The position numbers were made by a program, and so were the translations under genes. 64,000 nucleotides of DNA, taken from Brachypterus glaber. Taxonomy: Eukaryota; Arthropoda; Insecta; Coleoptera; Kateretidae. The stretch is taken from assembly GCA_958510825.1 (NCBI GenBank), contig OY294052.1:2067816-2131815 (forward strand). Direction: 5' to 3'. How positions within the stretch are numbered: position 1 is the stretch's first letter; each line of letters opens with the position of its first letter. Of this stretch, positions 11,737 to 24,542 are shown piece after piece. A model generated the notes under the pieces. That model did not search any database. It saw only the letters and a list, made by a program, of their open reading frames with translations, and was not told the DNA's origin.

Positions 11737-12975
11737 GGCATGTTCACACAGCCTAATCTTTATAATGCATTTCTACGGAACCTTATCTTTTACTAGTTAC
11801 GTAGAATACTAATAGGCAACTTGACTAAGGCAAGTAATAGGCTTTTTTATGCTTATAACTTATAAGATCGTTTTAAATATAAAGATTTTAGAATAATATG
11901 CCTTATAAAGTCTATTTTAAACATGTGCAAAATGAAATTAGGTAGTTTGACCTAAAAGTAATCGAGCCCATTTGCCCATAATGCTTTTTGTTTGAACCTA
12001 CTAGGAAATTTGTGTACTCTCGTCAAGCGCCTTGTTTTGTGAGCAGATAATAAATTTTTATGCGATTCATGGGCACAAGCTCATTCTAAAAAAAATACAT
12101 ATATGTACTATTATAATAGTACATGTAAATGAGATTTAATGCAGCAAAATTATCGATTTTATATGTAATTCTACAATTTTTCATGTAATTATAGTATAAT
12201 ACAGTTTTAAATGATTATTTTTTAACGTTTTTATCAACCAATCATTTAACAATATTTCTGACCACGTGTTTATTTCTGTCCAATCATATTATAGTTATAT
12301 TGGGAATTTTCTACTGTAGAAAATTCTAGTGAGAATTGCTGTAGTATTTTGTTTTTCAGTATTTCTCTTTTACAACAATATTTCATACCTAAAACTAATT
12401 AATAATTAAATATGAATATATTACTATTTATAATTCTTGTTATTGCTTTATTATTTAACAAAAAATACCTCAAAATATTCTTTTTATAAAATGTAATGAT
12501 AGTTTTTATAGGTTGACTTTTATGAACATGCTTGCAAGCCTAGCGCAGTACCGCGCTAGTAAGTACTGCAGTAAGTGACTAAACTATTGTTAGAACTATA
12601 ATATGCAATTTAAAAATGGACAAAAAGGTTTTAGTTTAGCAGTTGAGAATGTAAATAAATTAACCAAATCAAAGAATATGCCCGAAAAATATATAGATAA
12701 GAATAAAACAATTTATAGCAATATGCGATGAAAAAAATATAAAAGTTGGTTTGTCATATTATAAATCGTTAAAAAATAATCTTCCGAATTGCACATGATT
12801 CTTCGAATTATCGGAAAAAAATCATAGTTTTCATTCAAATGTGCTGTCAAAGGAAACAATTAGTCCAGGGGCATCGCTACGCTCCGATCGTAATTATTTC
12901 CAGACAGCAAATTTTCATGAAACAAGGTCTTTTTTGACATATGTACACATTTACTATTATAAGTACTACAATTGA

Positions 12976-12976
12976 C

Positions 12977-13022
<46 letters not shown>
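12976..13022. repeat. (TTA)n microsatellite
   Basis: About 15 uninterrupted TTA units. Shorter TTA/TAA runs occur near 5322-5350, 26478-26519 and 28079-28107; the one at 26478-26519 looks like a LINE tail. Confidence 0.95.
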
Positions 13023-14167
13023 GTGCCAGATTTGTCACTCTTTATGGTTAAAAGGAAACCAGATTTTAACAACATGAGACATATGACTTCCGTTATTCTG
13101 CAATATTTTTTCAACGGTCAGGTATAAAACTTGTTCAAAAAGTATACAATAACGTAGAATAATGCTGAAAAACTAGTATGCAAATCATTTTTACTTAACA
13201 AAGTACCTAAATATTTTTCATATTTGCCTGATCTTTAAATTCTTCAAGTTTTTAAACATAAGGGTCCTTTGGAATAAAAAAAAATATCTACAATGTTTTT
13301 CTTGTCAATGAACGAAAAAAAAAAAAATATATACATATGTGTAAGTTAGACCCGGTTCCGATTGGTTAAAATTCAATTTTTGGCATATGTAAGGCTTTTT
13401 TTAATGCGAAAATTCTCGGTTATTAATAAAGATATCGATATGGGGTTTTCACCATTGTTTAGTGCAAAGGCGAAATATCTGTCATAATATAAAAGGACCC
13501 TTAATAAAATGATAGAGGACCTCTGCTGAACCAGAGTAAACCGGAAGACTCCGCTAGATTTAATATAAATCTCTGAATTGAAATTTTGACCAGAGGTCCC
13601 CGGGGGCCTTCTTCACACTAAAATGCACCACAGCATTTTTCAATGCCGCAGTATTAAATAACAAAAAAAAAATATACAAAAGGACATTTTTTCGTTTCCA
13701 TTTTAGGTTTACTGTATAATAACATATTGTTTCTAGTTACAGATTATATTGTACTTAAGATATAAACAATAGTTAAACAATTAACCTCGTTTTAACTATA
13801 GTATGTATACATATATTTATAGATATATCTTTAAAAAAGATTCTTTATATTATTATTAAAAGTATTTCAAGAATTCTAGTTATGTGGTGGTCAACCTTTC
13901 TTTTTCACATATTAATATTTAATTAGAAACAAAAACATATAACATATATTAAATGCTATTAAACAACTAGTTTCATAAGGCTTGTTTTTACCGCACAGGT
14001 AAAAAATAGTGCGTCCGAGTTATCTAAAGGACAAGTACGGTAAAAATGAGATTTTTTAGCAAAAGATTTTCATAAAAAATGAGTGTCCATTTTCAATGGA
14101 GCTCTCTACAACTAGAATTATGAAACAAAAGACGTCTATATCTCTATCTCATTTGTGCTACAATTTC

Positions 14168-14235
14168 CAGCCAACCAAATAAATACTGTATTTGTTTTTC
14201 ATACAACAAATACAGTATTTATTTGGTTGGCCGGA
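14168..14235. repeat. 68-bp palindrome, copy 1
   Basis: CCAACCAAATAAATACTGTA and TTTG are mirrored almost perfectly as CAAA and TACAGTATTTATTTGGTTGG around a short loop. A second copy of the same palindrome is at 14370-14436. The two lie 135 bp apart and may be the inverted ends of one composite element, or an element copied locally. Confidence 0.75.
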
Positions 14236-14369
14236 AGGTGTAGCACTGAGCGCCACGAACGAACATAGCTAGGTTTGGACTTTTTGTGAATCTGTAGAAT
14301 AAAATAATTCTACTAAAATTTAGATGGCGCCAGTAATTTCTTTAATAAAAATAATATAGTTACACTTTT

Positions 14370-14436
14370 CGCCCGGCCAAGTAAATATTGTATTTGTTCA
14401 ACAAAGAACAAATACAGAATTTGTTTGGTTGGGTGG
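14370..14436. repeat. 67-bp palindrome, copy 2
   Basis: CGGCCAAGTAAATATTGTAT with TTGTTC is mirrored by GAACAAATACAGAATTTG and GTTGGGTGG. The sequence matches the palindrome at 14168-14235, with more changes between the arms. Confidence 0.7.
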
Positions 14437-15888
14437 AAGTGGGAGTGTATGTATGTCTTCTATCCTTTTTGGGTAGAACTTTTGTCCCTGTCTAATCTAA
14501 CGGGAGAAATCGCCATTGTTACCTATACTATTTTGAAATAGACGATAAAAAATTGCATGTCAACTACCCCATTCTAATTTTATCTAATAAATTCATACAG
14601 GTAATCCATCAATTTTGTATACACTTGGAAGTATAATTCGTAACCCCTGCACACCCCCTGCATACATTTTATTCAACTAAATAATAAGTCGTAACTGGCG
14701 TCCTAAACCCGGAACGATTGATACCCAAGAGAATACATATTCTACTTTGCGAGTGTATACAAAGTGGTTGGATGATCTGTATAAAATTAAAAATTTAGTA
14801 TGTTTAGTATTATATTTTTAATATTATATTAATTTAAATATTAAGTTACCTTCTCGATAGGAATAAAAAGTTTCACTAAATATTAAAAAAAAATCACAAT
14901 TAACCTCGAAAAACAGAATAATTATAGATTAGACACAGTAAAAAATCTATTACACAATTATTTTTTTAGTTTGTTTAAACCATTCACATTAATTTAAGTT
15001 TAAAAACTGCTGACGTTCGTTTATTTGCACAAACAATTCTTGTTTTAAATATTTGTTTAATTTTTTATTAACAAAAACATATTTGCACAGTATCGCACAA
15101 GCTAATCCAAGTATAATTAAATATACACTGATAGTCACTTTTAAGGACGACTTTTAATCCAGAAAATATTCCACAGGTTAACCCTAAATGACACATGGGA
15201 GGGTTATTGATATTTAAATCACAGAAAATACGTTATTTTATTATTTAAAAAAAATCCAAGGGACAAATTTCTTAAATCTTGTTTTAGGTTTATAAAAAAT
15301 GTATAACCGCACTTTGTTTTTAAAAAATAAATTACATTTCAGTTTTTGCCGTTTTTCGGACTTACGGCACCCTATTTAAAAACATATAGTATATAGTATA
15401 AGCGTATAGAAATGTATATACCGCACGAGCACTGTATTTATATATAAATATAATTTAAGGGTTTAAAATATGTCATCCTTTTTTTTTTTCGCTCGAAACT
15501 ACAATTATCCTCCGTAAAAAAAACTCCTTTCGTCAGTTTGTCAGATATGCACTAACCGCGTATTGTTAGGATAAAAATGCGGTACGATCTGAGAACCTAG
15601 TAAAGCACGGTACTGGGTACTAAGTAAGCTATAAGGTTGCACATTGGGGAACCGACCGACTGATACTAGAGGTACTGTTGAAAATACCAGTCACAAGGAC
15701 GAAGCGATGATAGATAGCGAGTGGTCGGTAACAAATTTAGTTTCTGTCATAGAAATTCTATGAATGGGTACCATGGTTTCCTATGCACAAAGGACACGCA
15801 CAATCACAATATCATGGATACTATTGACTTCTTAACTTCTTGAGGGTTGATTCTTTTGTTTAAATTAATTTAGTAGCAACAACTGAAG

Positions 15889-15990
15889 ATGTGCAAATCT
15901 TGGCCATTGCAATTCCTATTTGCTTTGACCATAGCTATTCAGGTATTCTCGCTAAGCGTTAATGAAGTTGGTGAATTCCATTTTGAGTAA
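15889..15990 (+). CDS. candidate first exon encoding a signal peptide (33 codons open)
   Basis: ATG at 15889 is followed by MCKSWPLQFLFALTIAIQ and then FSLSVNE, a good secretory signal shape: short N-region, leucine-rich core, polar C-region. Two usable donors lie inside (CAG|GTATTC at about 15942 and GA|GTAATT at about 15986). This fits a first exon of a secreted or membrane protein on the plus strand, nested in the intron of the minus-strand SAM gene. I found no downstream exon, so it may also be chance. Confidence 0.25.
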   Translation: MCKSWPLQFLFALTIAIQVFSLSVNEVGEFHFE

Positions 15991-16455
15991 TTTATTTTTA
16001 ACTGTACACATATGTGCCTATTGGCACATATATGTCCCTCAAGGGCAAGTCAAATGAGTAGGAAATGCATTAATTTAAAAAAAATCCTCAATTATTACAA
16101 GCTTTTATTTAACTTGCAATGTTTGTTTGTTTGTTTAGGGCAAATCTGCCAAAGGCTTTTTCGACCACTTAGAACATACTTAGAAAGCTAAAATTTCGTA
16201 CAGATTCTTAACTCGGCTGACAATACAATTTATATAAAACTTACCTTTTTTATTCACGTCTTTTTAGATGTGAGACCTTTTTTCTTAGTCATCAATATTT
16301 CTGTCAGTCAATCAATAAACAAATATACATGTAAGGATTACCACTGAATAATAAACAGGGCCGACCTTTGCATTTCGACGCCCTGAAGCAAGCTTCTGGT
16401 TCGGCGCCCCTATTTGAAAAAAAGTTTGTATCCTACAACATTTTGAAAACTAAAA

Positions 16456-16784
16456 AAAAATAAATAAATAGTAAAAAAGACATTTTTAAGAACAAGCTTT
16501 TATTTAAGTGCACTAAAAAGAAGAAAATAAACTTTCAAGTAAATCAAACCCATCATATTGTTACATTATACAATTTTATATGATATAAAAGCTTGTCGCG
16601 AGATATTCCTGTGTAAATTTCATTTATAAAAAATCTCGCGACAAGATTTTATATCATATAAAATTGTATAATGTAACAAAATGATGGGTTTGTTTTACTT
16701 GAAAGTTTATTTTCATCTTTTTGGAGTACTTAAATAAAAGCTTGTTCTTAAAAATGTTTTTTTTACTATTAATTTATTATTTTT
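16456..16784. mobile_element. 330-bp near-perfect palindrome (foldback MITE)
   Basis: Arms of about 147 bp (outer AAGAACAAGCTTTTATTTAA / TTAAATAAAAGCTTGTTCTT; inner CTTGTCGCGAGA / TCTCGCGACAAG) flank a spacer of about 28 bp. The arms differ at only a few bases, so the element is young or kept alike by conversion. It codes for nothing. Confidence 0.9.
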
Positions 16785-17175
16785 ATCTAGGTATATTATT
16801 ATTTTTAGATAATTAGGTAGCTCTAAATAAGTTGAACGATAAGAAAAACTGGTATACCTACTACTTATAGGTAATTACTAGAATCTTATCTATTAAATGC
16901 CCTTATTTACAATTATCTGTGAAATATAAATATTGATATTCTTGTGTTTAAATTTTTTGGAAACAATGAGGAAGTAAAAACAAGTTTTAGGACCTATAGC
17001 AATAGGTTGGATAAAAAAATATATATTTTACTTTGAAAAATCTAAAAGTTTTTTCGTTTAGCTAAAAAATCATTTTTTTTAAAAAAACTTTTTTTTTATT
17101 TTATTTTTTCATAATTTTTTCGTTTTTTGAAAAAAAAGATTTTTATTTTAGATTTTTTCTTTACTGTGAATAGTA

Positions 17176-18353
17176 TACAGGGTGTATTTGAAATAGCGTA
17201 GGAAATTTTAACAGGTGCTTCTACATGATAAAATATGACAAAAAGTTCCTATAAACATATGTCTAAAAATGCGTCATAAGGGAGCTACGCCCCTTTGAAA
17301 TTGGCTAAAAAAATCGGTTTTTATTTAATAACTCACGAACCCTTTGAGATATGTTAACGAGGTTTGGCACGTGAATTAATCCTAATAAGGCCCATCTTTT
17401 TATGTCATTTTCACGTACTTATTTAAACCAGGGGTGTGCGAAACGGGGGGGCCTTATCAGTTTTTTGTCCCAAACTTTTTTCTGTGTAACTTTTTTGCAA
17501 TTTTATTTTTGAAATATGATTCCTCAAGTCAAAATACATAAAAAAGGTACTCTTGTTGTAATACTGTAGGATTAACCGTTTTCGAGAAAAGTTCATTTGA
17601 AGGTGAAATTTCACGGTTCGAGGACAAAAAATTAAATACTAAAATGTCGAAAACCAAAATTTTAATGATGCAATGTTATTCTACATCAAAAACTAAGAAA
17701 AAAAGTTTCCATACATGTGGGTCGAAAAAACTCTTTTAAAGCTACCATAGCCCTTTAAAAATGGTGCATATTTAGGAGACCATAGCTCCATTAGGATTGA
17801 TTTTTGGAAGTACCTGTATATGAGGTTTTTTTCTTAGTTTTTAATGTACATTAGCCCTGCATTATTAAAATTTTGGTTTTCAACATTTTAGTATTTAATT
17901 TTTCGTCCTCGAACCGTGGAATTTCACCTTCAAATGAATTTTTCTCGAAAACGGTTAATCCTACAGTATTACAACAAGAGTACCTTTTTTATGTATTTTG
18001 ACCTGAGGAATCATATTTCAAAAAGAAAATTGCAAAAAAGTTACACAGAAAAAAGTTTGGGAGAAAAAACTGATAAGGCCCCCCCGTTTCGCACACCCCT
18101 GGTTTAAATAAGTACGTGAAAATGACATACAAAGATGGGCCTTATTAGGATTAATTCACGTGCAAAACCTCGTTAATATATCTCAAAGGGTTCCTGAGTT
18201 ATTAAATAAAAACCGATTTTTTTAGCCATTTCAAAGGGGCGTAGCTCCCTTATGACGCATTTTTAGACATATGTTTATAGGAACTTTTTGTCATATTTTA
18301 TCATGTAGAATCACCTGTTAAAATTTCCTACCCTATTTCAAATACACCTTGTA
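17176..18353. mobile_element. 1.18-kb giant palindrome with TACAGGGTG ends
   Basis: The ends are TACAGGGTGTATTTGAAATA and TATTTCAAATACACCTTGTA, flanked by TA on each side, which fits Tc1/mariner-type target duplication. The two arms, each about 500 bp, mirror each other with few changes, so nearly identical 63-codon frames appear on opposite strands (17423-17614 minus and 17916-18107 plus). These are shadows, not genes. About 150 bp of non-mirrored sequence lies between the arms. Related half copies lie at 19210-19593 and 54587-55190. Looser relatives sharing only the TACAGGGTG-type end and AAAAGTTCCTATA words are at 27542, 38245-38457, 39855-40046 and 48696-48995. Confidence 0.9.
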
Positions 18354-19209
18354 TAATATTTTACTTGAAATGAATATAAATTCTAAAGTGTTATATTTTA
18401 CTGGGAGTAAAGAGACCTTGGAATATGGGTAATTTATTAAACTACCTTGGCAGAAGATCTCAGCTCTGATCCATATAAAACACTTAAGTTTATGCCGCAA
18501 GAATATGAGAGATAGGCAATTTCACAAGACTAGTTTAACAAAGAAATATATACTTTCTGGAAAATAAATTATTCTTCTTTTAAATTATTCTTTGGTTTTA
18601 AACCATACACAATATGTAAAATAAAATACATTGGTCAAGTGCGACCAGATTCGCGCCGATATCCCAAAGAGTTCAAGTTGTAGCTCAAAAATGCAATTGA
18701 TGTTTTTTGCAAAGAATAATTTGAGGTACGGACCCTAAAAAGATTAATGGTTTATCCAACCAACTAACAACTCTTCTCTCTAGAATACGCATACCGTTAA
18801 TATAAAGTATCGCCAATATCTCGGTTTGGTTGTAAACAAATAGTAGGTATATTCAGGCCTGAACAATAACAATTACCAGTAACTGTTATTGTTTAGCATA
18901 TGCATACGCGCGCATGCGCATGAACATAATATTATGAATAAATAAAAATTATATTGTAAATTTTTCTTTTAAAAATGAACATCTGCTTTTTAGAATTAGT
19001 ATGTACCTATAGGCATAGCTGTAAGTGCTGAACAAGCACATACACATAGGTGATAAAATTACAGATAAGGTCTTTTGCTTAAATATTTGAGCAGTGTATA
19101 TTTACATAACATTTTCATGGTTTGAAAATACAAATAGACCTAGACATTAAAAGACATCGTTATCGACTTTTTTACTGGAAATAAAATTTTATGAAATGCT
19201 AAATTTTGC

Positions 19210-19593
19210 TACGAGGGTGTTATTAAAAATTTTGTTTCCAACGTTTTAGTAGGTATTTAGTTTCACCTTCAAATGAATTTTTCTCGAAAACGGTTAATCC
19301 TACAGTATTACAACAAGAGTGCCTTTTTTTGTATTTTGACCTGAGGCATCATGCTTCAATAATAAAATTACAAAAAAGTTACAAAGAAAAAAGTTTGAGG
19401 CGAAAAACTGACAAGGCCCCCCGTTTCGCACGCCCCTGGTTTAAATAACTACATGAAAATAACATAAGAAGATAAGTCTTATTAAGATTAGTTCACATGC
19501 AAAACCTCGTTATTATATCTCAAAAGGTCCCTGAGTTAATAAATTAAAACCTCCTAACATTATTGACGCGATTTCAAATACACAGTGTATGCA
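19210..19593 (+). mobile_element. single arm of the 1.18-kb palindrome family
   Basis: It matches the right arm of 17176-18353: ATGAATTTTTCTCGAAAACG, CAGTATTACAACAAGAG, CCCGTTTCGCACGCCCCTGG, and the end TTTCAAATACACAGTGTA. It is more diverged than the arms are from each other and lacks a left arm. Confidence 0.8.
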
Positions 19594-20115
19594 TCATATT
19601 TTAGGTGGGCAAGAAAATACCCCAGTAAATCAAAAGTTTATTACTTTATATCCAGCGTGCGTGACTTTTGTTAGGTTGGTCTTGTATACTAACGATTTGA
19701 TGAAAAAACAACTCACGGTGATCTAAGTGAACGGGAATGTTGCAAAGGCGTTAAGCAGCACGACAAACATAACATTTGCAAAGTAGGCTAGATATAAAAC
19801 TGAAAAAAGAAAGATGTATACACACAGAGAAATTATTACCATACCCCCGAGAGAATCTAGTTATGAGCCATAAACGTTCAAAATAAATACAGAAACATAT
19901 ACATTGTGTTTATTTTTGACGTTTTTGACTCATAACTGAATTCTCGCGGGGCTATGATGATTATTAAAAAAGTAGGTAATATAGACGATCGTAGTAGGTA
20001 ATATACACGATCGTAACTATGGGGGGGGGGAGGTAGCTGAAAATTGAAGCTCTCGCCGTAAAATTAAAGAACCTCGATATTTATATAACTTACCCCATTC
20101 TGCCTCGGCATGGGG

Positions 20116-20292
20116 CAGAACGGGACGAAATGCATTTTTTTTTGAGACTCCATTTTTTAATACAAAATTTATAACTTTTGGTAAAATTTGTGCAATTCCA
20201 AAGATATTGAATTTAACAATTTTTTGAAGATTTTCTCCGAATCATTCTAATAGCTTCCCCTAAACGCAACCATCCCGTTCCGCCCCGGGTTC
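20116..20292. repeat. short element with GGGGCAGAACGGGA inverted ends
   Basis: GGGGCAGAACGGGACG at the left is mirrored by CATCCCGTTCCGCCCCGGG at the right, about 170 bp apart. A weak relative of the GGGGAAAGTGAGGAATGAAGG type begins near 10742. Confidence 0.5.
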
Positions 20293-20869
20293 CCCTACTA
20301 ATTGAACTTGAAACAAATTAATGATTTTTTAATATTAGTTAAATATGTTTATATCAAGTATTTTTATACTTACAAGTATCTAACACAAGTATCGATATTT
20401 GTGATATATCACAAATACTTTATTTTATTTAGTATTTTTCATGTAGGTATGTAAAGTTTCCCCATTTTACGGTACATTTGGTGAAATCCATTTTAAACAA
20501 AATTTAGAACAGGGAAACAATTTTTCATTTTTCCTTATGACCCGAAGTACGAAGTGGTTTTGTATTTGGGAAGATAAATCCTAAAAATTAATTCTGTACT
20601 GGTAAACTTTCAAGAACAGAAAGAGCGAAAACACATAATTTATAATTTCTTGAAATGTAGCCAAAAAGTTGCACATAAACATTTCCGGAAAAACAATAAA
20701 GGAAAAATGAAGTGAACGTAAAAAACTTATCGAGTGAATCAACAACGGGTTTGAGAAAATATTGTTCAAGGGATTAACTTTTTCACTTTTCATTTTTCAC
20801 AAATAACTCTTTCCATATTAGGGTTGCCAGATGTCTAAAACTGTTTTTTATGGATTTTCATTGAAAAAT

Positions 20870-21218
20870 ACATTTTATCCAATACATACAGATAATGAGA
20901 CAACTACCAGCTTTATTTTAAATGGATAAACTCAATAATAACCCCCGCGTGGCTTTTACTTTATTGAGTGGATAATTATTTATTTTACCCACTCAACTGT
21001 CACTTGTCAAATTATTTTCTTATAAATGTCATTAAAATTTTTAATAAAAATATGAATTTCTAAGCTATTTATTGGATAAAACCTTGTATGGAACTCATGG
21101 GTAAACCGATATTGCCCTCTCGAAAATTAACCTGCTTGGCTAACGCCTCGCAGGTTAATTTTCTCATGGGCAATATCTTACTTTACCCACTAGTACCATA
21201 AATAACTATTCCTATGAG
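20870..21218 (-). mobile_element. dispersed element with internal hairpin, copy 2 (mate at 7771-8114)
   Basis: It is the inverted counterpart of 7771-8114, with the same words in reverse order (TTATCCAATACAT, AATAATAACCCCCGCGTGGC, AGGTTAATTTTCTCATGGGC, AGTACCATAAATAACTATT). The copies look about 90% alike by eye over most of their length. Confidence 0.8.
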
Positions 21219-22047
21219 TGTCTATGAGATTTATTCCAATTTCTGTAGGTATCTGTGGGATTTAGACCAAATACACATATTGATCCCATCACTATCATCA
21301 TCATCATCATCGTGAGTAGTTTTTAGGGTCTGTTTAAGTGACAGTTTTAGTGTATATGGCTTAATAGGAATTAGTTTGAATGGAAATTAGGGGGCGGGGG
21401 GTAAACTAGCTCACTGATGCATCATCATCATGATGCTGGAGTTGCATCGGTCATGAATTAAAATTTCATGATCGTAGTCTAGGAAATTTGAAATGAGGGG
21501 GTTAGAGTGATCTTGTTTGTCTTGAATAGACTTGCTTTGACAGATGATTTCCGTTTTTAGGAGAGGCATATAAATATCTCTGTGAATTTGTATATTGGCT
21601 AATTATTAATTTTCTTGTAGATATTTTGTATGCTTTGTATTTTTTTTATTATTTATTGTTGAGTGGGGCTTCTTAGATGAGTACTGGCTTTAGGGTTTGG
21701 TTGTAGAGAAGAGAAGAAGTTTATTTTTAATGGATAGAGGGATTTCCCTACATATTAGGGGGTAAAGTTTGGAAAGACGACTATTGGCTATTTAAAGGAT
21801 GTTTTTAAAATGCTCATCCCACTTAAGGTTTTTGTATAAAGTAATGCCCAAGTATTTAACATGGTTTTCCCACTCAAACCCCGGAGGGTTATTTTTCACA
21901 GAGAGGAAGATAGTTATATTATTAGGGTGTTACAGTAAATATTCAGCAGATAAAAATCTCGCACTGAAAAAACGACCCTAAGGAATCTAATAATAGTCAA
22001 GGCGTGAATAAAATAACACTTATGCAAATCTTGGATACTATTCCTAC

Positions 22048-22187
22048 CTGAAATGGACACATCGGCAACTGTTGAGGACGGATTCACGGACGAAAGATGA
22101 GATCTAATAGTGTTAAAAGCCCACGTGTTCCGCAAGGATCCCACGTGGGGCCAGATGTTCTCTGCGCCACTGTCACGGCGGTCGCTC
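22048..22187 (-). CDS. probable upstream exon of the SAM-domain gene (long isoform)
   Basis: On the minus strand a clean acceptor (TTTATTTTAG at 22188 upward) and donor (TTTCAG|GTAGGAAT at 22047 downward) bound a 140-nt open exon. It needs a phase-2 exon before it and leaves phase 1. Phase 1 is what the SAM exon at 2435-2707 accepts, so splicing to it, bypassing 4092-4137, is in frame. It encodes a polar, Ser/Asn-rich stretch with NIWPHVGSL and TWAFNTIRSHL. GC content and codon use are clearly above the surroundings. No domain is recognised. Assignment to the SAM gene rests on strand and phase only; it could belong to another minus-strand gene whose other exons I did not find. Confidence 0.5.
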
Positions 22188-24542
22188 CTAAAATAAACAA
22201 ATTTATACTGTAATTTCATAATTATAAATTAAAAATTATATAAAAATTACAAAAGTTTATTTAAAATCTATTTCGTTTCAGAGAAATCACCTCACCGCGA
22301 ATTCGCGAAAGTATTCAGTCGGCATTTTTAGTAGATAAGTCGGCAAACTTCAGATGAGTCGGCAATTTTTTTAAGAGGTTGGTGAACTTTTTACTTTTCC
22401 TGAGGAGTCTTGCGTTAGAAAAAAAAAATTGAAAAAACGTTATTGCTTTTTTTACGTTCTGGGCGTTTTATATTCAAAAAAGATGATTTCCATAAAAAAA
22501 TAGGTCTGTTGATCTGTCTCTCTGTCGGCCTGTCGCTCTGAGCAAATTTTAATCAAGTCGGCAAATTTTAAGGAGTGCCCATCATGATGATCCTTTTATT
22601 TTAATCATAAGTTTTGTTTTCTCACTCGCTCACTAGATTTACACTTTGGAAGTATTATTAGGAGTTATTTTTTTTATATTTCATTGCGCGCCGCAGCGAA
22701 AAATATTTATATTAATAAGAATTATTTCTATAAAAAATAAAGACACGGAAATGTATTTGATTTATTATAATGTATATAAATTAGTAATATAATTAATAGC
22801 CATGTTAATAACGGGATGAGATCTTAAGACTGCATACAATTAATATTTATTGACATAATATTTCAAGGTGTTGCGGAAATTCAAATAAATCGTTTCGGAT
22901 TATTGACATCTGGAGAGAATATTACAAATGGGAAATGAAATGGTTGAAAACGAATGCAATAAAGATATTAAACAAGCTTTGTGCTTATTACAGGGAACTG
23001 GCAATAGGTTGGAGTTATTTACCAATTTTTGCTTTTATAAACACCTCTATTTTTTTTATTACCACGTAGTCCGCCAACTGGTGAGGCGCGCCTTGTAGAA
23101 GCGCCTAGGCGTATCTGAATTATGGCCTAGGTGGTCAGGTATTTTTGGCAAAAAGTCTTTTAAGCAATTTCGATAAAATGTCACTATAATCAAGGATAGT
23201 TAAAGTGTTTATCATACAAATATTAAGCCTTTTAAAGAACTTTTGAGATCAGGACAATAGTGCAAAATCTAAATTTGTTTTACATTAATTATAATTTTGA
23301 ATTATCACTGAATTTTAAAAGTGCTTTATTATTTTTTATATTCTTATAGATGGATAAGTTAAATAAAATATAATTAGCTGAAAATAGTGTTTTTATGTTC
23401 AAATACTACATACTTTTTCATAAGACATGGCCGCCGGATTTGGGGGGGGGGGTTGGCATGGGGGACATGCCCCCCCCCCCAGCAAGATATATTAGCATAG
23501 AAATACCTTCAAAATTATATTTTTGGCGAAAGCGCAATTTTTTTCCTTATGGATGCCCCCCCCCTTAAAGTGAAATAAATCCGCCCCTGTCATAAGATTG
23601 CTACTTAGTTTAATAAATTACATTTTAGAAATACTCCGCAACGCAATCAATACAAACAAATTATATATTAAGTTTTTCCTTATTAGTGCTCTTCAAAATG
23701 AGTTTTCACTTTAGGCACAATTTGTCACATTTTTTTGAAAAGTGTAATTTACTAATAAATAAATAATAATAATTTTACAGCAAAAATGAAGAAAAGTGGG
23801 GAAAATTAAGGGAAATATGGGTAAGTTTCTCCAAACAGTTCAGTTAAGGTTATTTATGTATTTTTATGGTTATTGCTTTCCCATTTTATTTTTTTTTTTA
23901 TTTTTGGAAAGCTTTGTACTCATGCGAAAATTTCAATTTTTTTGCGTATTTTTGCGTTTTATACTGATTAAAATCAATTTTGAGTAAAAAAAATTGTTAG
24001 TCGATGGTTTGACCGGTCGGTCGGTGGGTGTGTCCGGGTTATCTTGACTTTAAATTTGGCATACAGGTATGTTAACAAAAGTTCTCGCTCAAGATTGTTT
24101 TTGGTAAACATTTAGGCGGAGCAAGGGGGGCAAAATACAATATTTTTTCATAAAAATTTCAAAATTGGTATATGGGGGTTTTTAACGTTGGATTCGATTT
24201 TACCGGTGTTGTAAATCCCCAAATACCAATCCCTTGAAGTGTTTATTAGATGTAATTTTTAATTTTTTTTTTAAGTTGGCGCCTTTACAAAAATTTAAAA
24301 AGTCCAAAGCGCAAAGTTATTCATGGCGTAAGGCGCAAGAAATGTAAATCTGGCTCGAGTAATTTTGATTGTGCTACCCTTCTCAAAAATTCTTTAAAGC
24401 ATCTACCCAGGCATATATGATATTGAATTACTTTGAAGGCGGTAATGATAATAATACAAATTCCCAACCACGTATTCTAACAGGTGTCCGTGTAATGTAA
24501 ATGAATTTTTCATGTATATATCATAGATAAATACTGTAGCTT

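Noticed and set aside
17423..18107. Two nearly identical 63-codon frames on opposite strands.
   Set aside because: They are mirror images in the arms of the 1.18-kb palindrome, not genes.
23040..23150. GC-rich piece with GAGGCGCGCCTTGTAGAAGC and CTAGGCG, considered as a tRNA-like or structured RNA.
   Set aside because: No acceptor stem pairing or T-loop (GTTCRANNC) could be fitted.
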